This document shows, one piece after another, positions 6,937 through 11,572 of a DNA stretch of 11,572 nt. Under the pieces are notes generated by a model. It had not been told where the DNA came from and made no database searches. It worked only from the letters and a program-made list of their open reading frames with translations. This stretch comes from Bacteroidota bacterium. GTDB lineage: Bacteria > Spirochaetota > Spirochaetia > JABMQR01. Both the position numbers and the translations under genes were made by a program. The first letter of the stretch is position 1. Each line of letters opens with the position of its first letter. The stretch lies in NCBI GenBank assembly GCA_013202335.1, contig JABMQR010000263.1, positions 1-11,572 of the forward strand. The letters run 5' to 3'.

Positions 6937-6962
6937 GAGCGTGAGTAATCACGTTCTTTTTT
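6937..6962 (+). terminator. Terminator-like hairpin in the leader of the transporter operon
   Basis: GAGCGTGA (6937-6944) pairs with TCACGTTC (6949-6956) around a GTAA loop. This gives eight base pairs including one G-U, followed at once by six T residues (6957-6962). It lies only a few bases after the predicted start point and 28 bases before the GTG start codon, so it can only act on this operon. It may be an attenuator, a 5' stem that protects the mRNA, or an operator palindrome. No leader peptide, antiterminator stem or known riboswitch fold is seen. Confidence 0.6.
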
Positions 6963-6990
6963 CTAAAAAACTTGCATGGAGGTGTGTATT

Positions 6991-8007
6991 GTGAAAAAAA
7001 TTCTATTGCTTTTAGTATGCTTGATGATGGTAGGAACATCAGTGTTTGCAGCAGCAGAAGCTGAAGCAGAGAAGAAACTTACTGTAGGGTATGTCATTCC
7101 TTACGAAATTGGCTGGTTTGCAGCTTTTGTTCAGGGATTTGAACTTGTTGCGGAATCTGAAGGTGTGAAGACAACCAGACTGCATCATAACTACAATCCC
7201 GCTGAAGAGAATACTGCGGTACAGAACCTGATTACTTTGGGTGTTGACGGTATCAATGTAACATCAGCAAGTCCGGAAAGTGCAGAATACTCCTGTAGAC
7301 TGGCAAATGAAGCCGGAATTCCAATTCAGGTAACAGAGAGCGGTGTTGCAGAAGGGAAAGGAAAACCCTTTGCAGACATAGACTTTAACTGGAATGAAAT
7401 CTACAAATATATTGCACAGAATATCAGAAATGATGTTGACGGCGATCTCTCAATAATTAACCTTCAGGGATTCCTGGGAACTCCTCCTGTTATGTTGGGA
7501 ATCAGCGGATTAACTGAAGAAGTTGGCAAACTTGCCGGTATGAAACTGGCTACCGATGTTCAGGATGGACAGTATGCAACAGCTCCATCACTTGATATTA
7601 CAAAAGCTCTTGTACAGTCAGGTCTTGAATTCAACGTAGCAATTGGTTCATGTCAGGAAATTACAGAAGGTATCGTTCAGGGGCTGAAAGAAGAAAATGT
7701 TCCCAGAGAAGATGTAACTATTATATCTGTAAACGGCGGACCCATGGATGTAGAGAACCTGAAAAAAGGTAACATCGACTATGTTCTCAGCCAGTCACCT
7801 GCAGTACACGGTATGATCTGTGCGCTTAACCTTATCTCTTACCTGAAGGGCGAAACATATCAGAAAAAAACTTATTCACCAGTAATCTGGGTTAACCAGG
7901 AGACATGGGAATCAGATCTGATACCTTGGGACGTAGATAATAGCTGGTTACCAGTTGTTGAAGAATTTGTTAAGACAGGAAATTACAAACCAGAACTACG
8001 TATGTAA
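6991..8007 (+). CDS. Periplasmic sugar-binding protein of a ribose-type ABC transporter
   Basis: This 338-residue exported protein has a signal peptide (KK then a hydrophobic run LLLLVCLMMVG, cleavage likely after SVFA at residue 20, no lipobox Cys). The mature part begins AAEAEAEKKLTVGYVIPYE. It belongs to the type 1 periplasmic-binding fold (Peripla_BP_4, RbsB/XylF-like). NLITLGVDGINVTSASPES (about 70-88) is the typical hinge-side segment where a bound sugar is described in the family, followed by NEAGIPIQVTE. The start is GTG 6991, because GGAGGT (6978-6983) sits seven bases ahead. The ATG at 6976 overlaps that Shine-Dalgarno and is unlikely to be used. It is the first gene of the operon and is followed by a strong hairpin, which fits the usual need for more binding protein than membrane components. 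The ligand is unknown; several Trp/Tyr residues suit ring stacking. Confidence 0.93.
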   Translation: MKKILLLLVCLMMVGTSVFAAAEAEAEKKLTVGYVIPYEIGWFAAFVQGFELVAESEGVKTTRLHHNYNPAEENTAVQNLITLGVDGINVTSASPESAEYSCRLANEAGIPIQVTESGVAEGKGKPFADIDFNWNEIYKYIAQNIRNDVDGDLSIINLQGFLGTPPVMLGISGLTEEVGKLAGMKLATDVQDGQYATAPSLDITKALVQSGLEFNVAIGSCQEITEGIVQGLKEENVPREDVTIISVNGGPMDVENLKKGNIDYVLSQSPAVHGMICALNLISYLKGETYQKKTYSPVIWVNQETWESDLIPWDVDNSWLPVVEEFVKTGNYKPELRM

Positions 8008-8032
8008 TTTTTGCAAGTTTAAATTTCATATC

Positions 8033-8065
8033 TCAGAAGGGTCTCCATTTGCGGGACCCTTCTGA
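8033..8065 (+). terminator. Intercistronic hairpin between binding-protein and ATPase genes
   Basis: TCAGAAGGGTC (8033-8043) and GACCCTTCTGA (8055-8065) form an 11-bp perfect stem, which extends to 13 bp through a G-U and a C-G pair around a seven-base loop. It is followed only by TTAAAAGGAG, so the U-tract is missing. It is more likely a partial terminator or an mRNA-stabilising 3' stem that keeps the binding-protein message abundant while letting some transcription reach the ATPase gene. Its right arm ends six bases before the RBS of that gene. Confidence 0.7.
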
Positions 8066-8083
8066 TTAAAAGGAGTTGCGGTA

Positions 8084-9583
8084 TTGGAACAGGATATCAT
8101 ACTTCAAGCCAGAGGCGTTTATAAAGGATATCCAGGGGTTCAGGCACTGGATGATGTGGATTTTGAGCTTCGTCATGGTGAAATTCAGGCTCTTGTAGGA
8201 CAGAACGGAGCTGGAAAATCGACATTTATCGAGATACTCGCCGGATCATTATCTCCGGATAAAGGAGAGATTGAAATTGGTGGATCAGTCTATAGCCATT
8301 TAGACCCCTCAGTCTCAATTGAGCTTGGCATTCAGACAGTACACCAGGAAAATCAATTGGTGGAGGAACTCTCTGTTGCTGAGAATATTTTTCTGTATGA
8401 TCTGCCGAAAACCCGGTTTGGATTTGTGAATCTCCCAACCTGTGTTGAATCTGCTAATGCTTTACTGAATCAGCTGGAAATTGACATTCCCTCTGATAAA
8501 AAGCTTTCAGATCTTACATTTGTTGAAAAAAAACTTGTGAGCATTGCAAAGGCTTTTTCCCGACAGGCAAAAATACTTATTTTAGACGAGCCTACAGCTT
8601 CCCTTGATAAAAAAGGCAGGGGAATTCTATTTGATATAGTGAGAAAATCTACCCAGAAGGGGCTGAGTGTCATCTATATTTCGCATCATTTGAGTGAGAT
8701 TTTTGAAATTTGCGATCGGGTGACTATTTTTAAGGATGGTCTTAAAGTTGACACCTCTGAGGTTCGAAAAACAGAGATGGCCTCTATCGTTCAGAAGATG
8801 ATTGGAAAATCCAACAGTTCTTTAAATCAGCACACCCGGGAAAACACATTCAAACCGGAGTCAAAGACACTCGATATTATCGACTACTCCCGCGGGGATG
8901 TGGTAGATCATGTCTCTTTCAGTGTGAGAGAGGGTGAGGTTTTTGGACTGGGCGGTCTTGTCGGAGCAGGAAGGACTGAACTTGCACGAATGATCTTTGG
9001 ACTGGATAAAAAAGAGTCCGGCAAGCTTATCTTTTTTGGGGAAGAGATAACCCCCAGCAGTCCGTCGGATGCAATTAAAAAAGGTATTGGATATCTCACA
9101 GAGGATAGGAAGGACGACGGTCTTTTTCTTGTTCGACCAATTTATGAGAATATAGGAACTGTTCTCCTTACAAAATTGAAAAGATTTTTTATGGATTTAC
9201 CTAAAGAACGCAAGAATACGACAGGTATATCGGATCAGCTATCAGTAAAAACACCGTCAATAAAACAGTTGGTAATTAACCTGAGCGGCGGAAATCAACA
9301 GAAAGTTGTTCTTGCAAAATGGTTGTACGCTGAGTCGGAAATTTTGATTTTTGATGAACCTACGGTGGGAATTGATGTTGGTAGTAAAAGTGAAATCTAC
9401 CAGCTTATGAACGATCTCGCCAAACAGGGGAAGATTATCATTGTTATATCATCTGATACTCTGGAATTAATCTCTATCTGCGATAGGGTTGGTGTTATGC
9501 GGTATGGAAAACTAGCTGAGATTCTTGAAGGAGATCAGATCACCGAGGAAAATATCCTGCGTCTATCTATGGGCGTTGAATAA
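8084..9583 (+). CDS. Two-domain sugar ABC transporter ATPase (RbsA/MglA type)
   Basis: This 499-residue cytoplasmic protein has two fused nucleotide-binding domains, the normal length for the family. Domain 1 has Walker A GQNGAGKST (39-47), Walker B LILDEPTASL (165-174) and the H-loop ISHHL (199-203). Its signature is degenerate (LTFVEKKLVSIAKAF, 144-158), as is usual for this half. Domain 2 has the family's variant Walker A GGLVGAGRTEL (290-300), a full signature LSGGNQQK (400-407), Walker B LIFDEPTVGID (421-431), and Ser instead of His in the switch (ISSDTLEL). GYLTEDRKDDG (336-346) is a hallmark of sugar importers. It starts at TTG 8084, since AGGAG (8071-8075) lies eight bases ahead, no nearer ATG exists, and the family's N-terminal 'LQARGVYKGYPGV' begins directly after. 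The weak start codon may lower its level relative to the binding protein. The permease gene follows after 11 bases. Confidence 0.95.
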   Translation: MEQDIILQARGVYKGYPGVQALDDVDFELRHGEIQALVGQNGAGKSTFIEILAGSLSPDKGEIEIGGSVYSHLDPSVSIELGIQTVHQENQLVEELSVAENIFLYDLPKTRFGFVNLPTCVESANALLNQLEIDIPSDKKLSDLTFVEKKLVSIAKAFSRQAKILILDEPTASLDKKGRGILFDIVRKSTQKGLSVIYISHHLSEIFEICDRVTIFKDGLKVDTSEVRKTEMASIVQKMIGKSNSSLNQHTRENTFKPESKTLDIIDYSRGDVVDHVSFSVREGEVFGLGGLVGAGRTELARMIFGLDKKESGKLIFFGEEITPSSPSDAIKKGIGYLTEDRKDDGLFLVRPIYENIGTVLLTKLKRFFMDLPKERKNTTGISDQLSVKTPSIKQLVINLSGGNQQKVVLAKWLYAESEILIFDEPTVGIDVGSKSEIYQLMNDLAKQGKIIIVISSDTLELISICDRVGVMRYGKLAEILEGDQITEENILRLSMGVE

Positions 9584-9594
9584 GAGGGAATGCT

Positions 9595-10608
9595 ATGAGG
9601 GAGAAAATTGCTGCACTGTTTACTAAGGATGCAAAGAACAAGAAAAGTATGAATCAGTCACTTCTGCTGATTATTCTTATCGTTATTTTGTGCATTATTG
9701 CCACATCTGTTAACCCCAGGTTTATGAGGATCTCAAACATCATCAACATTTTCCAGCAGGTATCAGTACTGGGTATTATAGCCTGCGGAGTCGGGATGCT
9801 CTTAGTCTCCGGTGATATCGATATCTCTGTTGGTGCCCAGGTATCACTTATCGGCATCATCCTTGCCATGATTATTGAGAAAGTCGGAGGAATTGCTCCT
9901 GGTGAAGCAAATGCATGGCTGGCATCATGGGCTATTCCTATGGCGATAGTTGCTTCCTTTGCGGTAGGAGCTCTGCTTGGTCTTATAAATGGAATCATTG
10001 TCATAAAATCGGGTGTTACTTCCTTTATAATAACTCTCGGATTCAGCACCATCTACAAAGGTGTTGCCCTGTTGATAAGCGGCGGAGCCTCCTATATGCT
10101 ATTTGGCCGATTTGAAACTCTTGGAAGGGGTCGTGTGTTCGGAGTTATTCCTGTTGCGATATTCTTTTTTCTGGGTGTCGTAATTCTTGCCCATATAATA
10201 TTGAAATATACGCGTTACGGCAGATTTCTCTATGCCCTTGGTGGAAACAAGAAGGCTGCCTTTGTTTCAGGTATTAATACCAAACGAGTAACCCTAAAAG
10301 CGTATGTTATTGTTGGGTTACTAAATGGCCTTGCTGCTCTGATTCTGATCTCCCGTGTAGGTTCTGCGCTGGCAACTACCGGAGAACCCTATTCCCTGGA
10401 TGCTCTGGCAGCCATAATTGTTGGTGGAGTTATTCTGACAGGTGGAAAAGGAAGTGCGGTCAATATTTTTCTTGGGGTCCTACTTATTGGACTGGTGGGA
10501 AATGCTCTGGTTATTATGAATGTAAATCCCTATCTGCGGGGTATCGTAATTGGTATTATCATAATTGCTGCAGTAACGATCAGTAATGCATCAAGCGGCA
10601 AAAAATAG
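9595..10608 (+). CDS. Sugar ABC transporter permease (RbsC type, BPD_transp_2)
   Basis: This 337-residue inner-membrane protein is highly hydrophobic, with about nine or ten membrane segments: 21-38, 50-73, 80-95, 112-135, 141-162, 183-203, 234-254, 266-284, 288-308 and 314-330. Family marks are GVGMLLVSGDIDISVGAQVS (65-84), TLGFSTIYKGVALLISGG (147-164) and the coupling-loop region YSLDALAAIIVGGVIL then TGGKGSAVNIFLGVLL (266-297), which contacts the ATPase. Its short Lys-rich N-terminus is cytoplasmic. The ATG is preceded by AGAGGGA and lies 11 bases after the ATPase stop, so the two are likely translationally linked. A single permease gene implies a homodimer, as in the ribose transporter. 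Confidence 0.95.
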   Translation: MREKIAALFTKDAKNKKSMNQSLLLIILIVILCIIATSVNPRFMRISNIINIFQQVSVLGIIACGVGMLLVSGDIDISVGAQVSLIGIILAMIIEKVGGIAPGEANAWLASWAIPMAIVASFAVGALLGLINGIIVIKSGVTSFIITLGFSTIYKGVALLISGGASYMLFGRFETLGRGRVFGVIPVAIFFFLGVVILAHIILKYTRYGRFLYALGGNKKAAFVSGINTKRVTLKAYVIVGLLNGLAALILISRVGSALATTGEPYSLDALAAIIVGGVILTGGKGSAVNIFLGVLLIGLVGNALVIMNVNPYLRGIVIGIIIIAAVTISNASSGKK

Positions 10609-10618
10609 GGAGTAGATT

Positions 10619-11572
10619 ATGAAACAGATAGACCTTCTATCCACTCTGGATGGATCACTTTTTGATGGGTTTTACCCAAAAGAACTCGATCTTGCAAAAC
10701 TCGATAACTGCTGCAGCAGACGTCCTGAAGAGGTTTTTGAGAAAGAACCCTGGTGGCATAAAGATTTCAAACCCGTTCAGGCCGATACACTTGAAGATTT
10801 CAATACACTTATGGGTCATGATATTGCTCTGCAGATTAAGCTTGCACGGGACGAGGGACGTGATATTATTGTCATTCTCTCAGCAGGACCTATGGGTATG
10901 TACCGCTGGGCGGCAGAATTTCTTACCTCCTGGAATGTAGACTGCAGCCATGTTCATGGTTTCAATATGGATGAGTGGTCAGATTCTGAAGGAGACACAC
11001 TCCCCTCATCTAACCCCGGTGCATTCAGGAATGCAATGGAAAATGCTTTCTACGGGCGGCTGGGAAATCTTACTGTTCCTGAAACGCAGCGTCATTTTGC
11101 CACAAAAGATGAGCTTCCCCGCTATCCGGAGATGATCGCGGATTTGAAGAGTAAGAATGCAAAATTTTTACTGATTTACGGTATTGGGTGGATATTTCAC
11201 ATTGCCTTCTGGGAACCGCACTTTGCTGCAGATTACAAATCTATGGATGAATGGAAACAGGCTACCCACAGGATGGCTGCAAAACTTCATCCTATGACCA
11301 TAATCCAGAACTCTATAACAAGTTTCAAAGGTAAAATAACCTCTGTGCCTGCAAGGGCAAATACTATAGGCCCGGGAATCTTTCTGCAGGCAGATTATAC
11401 GATAGGGGGAGTAGATGGATATCTCCCGGCCAGAAACATGATGTACCAAAGCATGGCTTTATGGGCAACGTTGAAATACGGTCCTGACATGTGGGTACCT
11501 TCAAGTATTATGACGCAGTATCCGGGAAAACTCTTTTTTATTAAGGACCTTGCCGGACCGCTTGATCCTGAA
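10619..11572 (+). CDS. Atypical NagB/glucosamine-6-phosphate isomerase-like protein, cut by right edge
   Basis: At least 318 codons remain open to the window end. After an N-terminal region of about 80 residues with no NagB equivalent, the protein follows the NagB/ISOCOT fold. It shows IVILSAGPMGMYRWAAEFL (84-102), VHGFNMDEW (112-120), IYGIGWIFHIAFWEPHFA (186-203) and ARANTIGPGIFLQADYTIGG (246-264, with one residue less in parts), the last equivalent to the lid/TVGVGTLLDA segment. Compared with E. coli NagB, the Asp72 equivalent (Asp118), His143 (His194) and Glu148 (Glu199) are kept. Asp141 is replaced by Ile192, Gly142 by Phe193, and the phosphate loop TGGTP is shortened to SAGP. It is therefore unlikely to be an ordinary glucosamine-6-phosphate deaminase. 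GGGAG precedes ATG by six bases, and the gap to the permease is 10 bases, so it is the fourth gene of the transporter operon. It probably acts on the imported compound in the cytoplasm. Confidence 0.8.
   Translation, partial: MKQIDLLSTLDGSLFDGFYPKELDLAKLDNCCSRRPEEVFEKEPWWHKDFKPVQADTLEDFNTLMGHDIALQIKLARDEGRDIIVILSAGPMGMYRWAAEFLTSWNVDCSHVHGFNMDEWSDSEGDTLPSSNPGAFRNAMENAFYGRLGNLTVPETQRHFATKDELPRYPEMIADLKSKNAKFLLIYGIGWIFHIAFWEPHFAADYKSMDEWKQATHRMAAKLHPMTIIQNSITSFKGKITSVPARANTIGPGIFLQADYTIGGVDGYLPARNMMYQSMALWATLKYGPDMWVPSSIMTQYPGKLFFIKDLAGPLDPE

Larger units (their letters stand above)
6783..6990. promoter_or_regulatory. Divergent regulatory region between the flavoenzyme and transporter genes
   Basis: This 208-base AT-rich region carries two back-to-back promoters, each overlapping a copy of the TTACAATRAA word (6821-6811 minus, 6921-6931 plus), plus a leader hairpin. 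The middle (6842-6898) is almost pure A/T and could serve as an UP element for both sides. No gene is seen inside. Confidence 0.6.

Noticed and set aside
6976..6990. ATG 6976 as start of the binding protein
   Set aside because: This ATG runs into the Shine-Dalgarno GGAGGT, which is placed correctly for GTG 6991. Starting at GTG also gives a clean signal peptide.
1..11572. CRISPR arrays, insertion-sequence ends, tRNA or rRNA genes
   Set aside because: No evenly spaced repeats, transposase motifs with inverted ends, cloverleaf or rRNA-like stretches were found by reading.

Overview
The window looks like an accessory carbohydrate-use locus from a bacterium of moderate to low GC content. The signal peptide of the binding protein (…SVFA followed by AAEAEAEKK) and the gene mix (URO-D-like protein, Gfo/Idh/MocA protein, Old Yellow Enzyme fused to a flavin disulfide-reductase half, ribose-type ABC transporter) suggest a free-living spirochaete such as a Spirochaeta or Sphaerochaeta relative. 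This is an inference: no rRNA or other marker gene is present.

Layout. 1-1430 is a gene graveyard read on the minus strand. It holds the first five codons of a leftward gene with its own promoter (1-75), a stop- and frameshift-interrupted remnant (109-331), an alpha/beta-hydrolase that keeps its Ser-Asp-His triad but lacks the HGGG oxyanion strand (353-1177), and the C-terminal tail of a second, decayed URO-D paralogue (1174-1260). An intact URO-D-family gene follows on the plus strand (1447-2505). It converges on a DeoR-family repressor gene (3307-2516, minus) with 10 bp between them. A divergent regulatory region (3308-3548) then serves the repressor and a Gfo/Idh/MocA dehydrogenase (3549-4571, plus). 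A hairpin terminator at 4598-4622 separates that gene from a convergent 707-residue flavin/Fe-S oxidoreductase (6782-4659, minus). A second divergent region (6783-6990) starts a rightward operon: periplasmic sugar-binding protein (6991-8007), two-domain ABC ATPase (8084-9583), permease (9595-10608), and an atypical NagB/glucosamine-6-phosphate-isomerase-like protein that runs off the right edge (10619-11572).

How the genes may work together. The transporter imports an unphosphorylated sugar-like compound. The Gfo/Idh enzyme, the flavoenzyme, the URO-D-like protein and the NagB-like protein are candidate catabolic steps, and the DeoR protein is the likely local repressor. No sugar kinase is visible. 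The NagB-like protein has lost both the usual phosphate loop and the ring-opening Asp, so the substrate may not be an ordinary amino-sugar phosphate. A 12-base word, TTTATTGTAAAC, or a close variant, sits on or beside four of the promoters and is a candidate shared operator. Two hairpins, one in the leader of the binding-protein gene and one between it and the ATPase gene, suggest expression control at the RNA level. All substrate assignments are inference.
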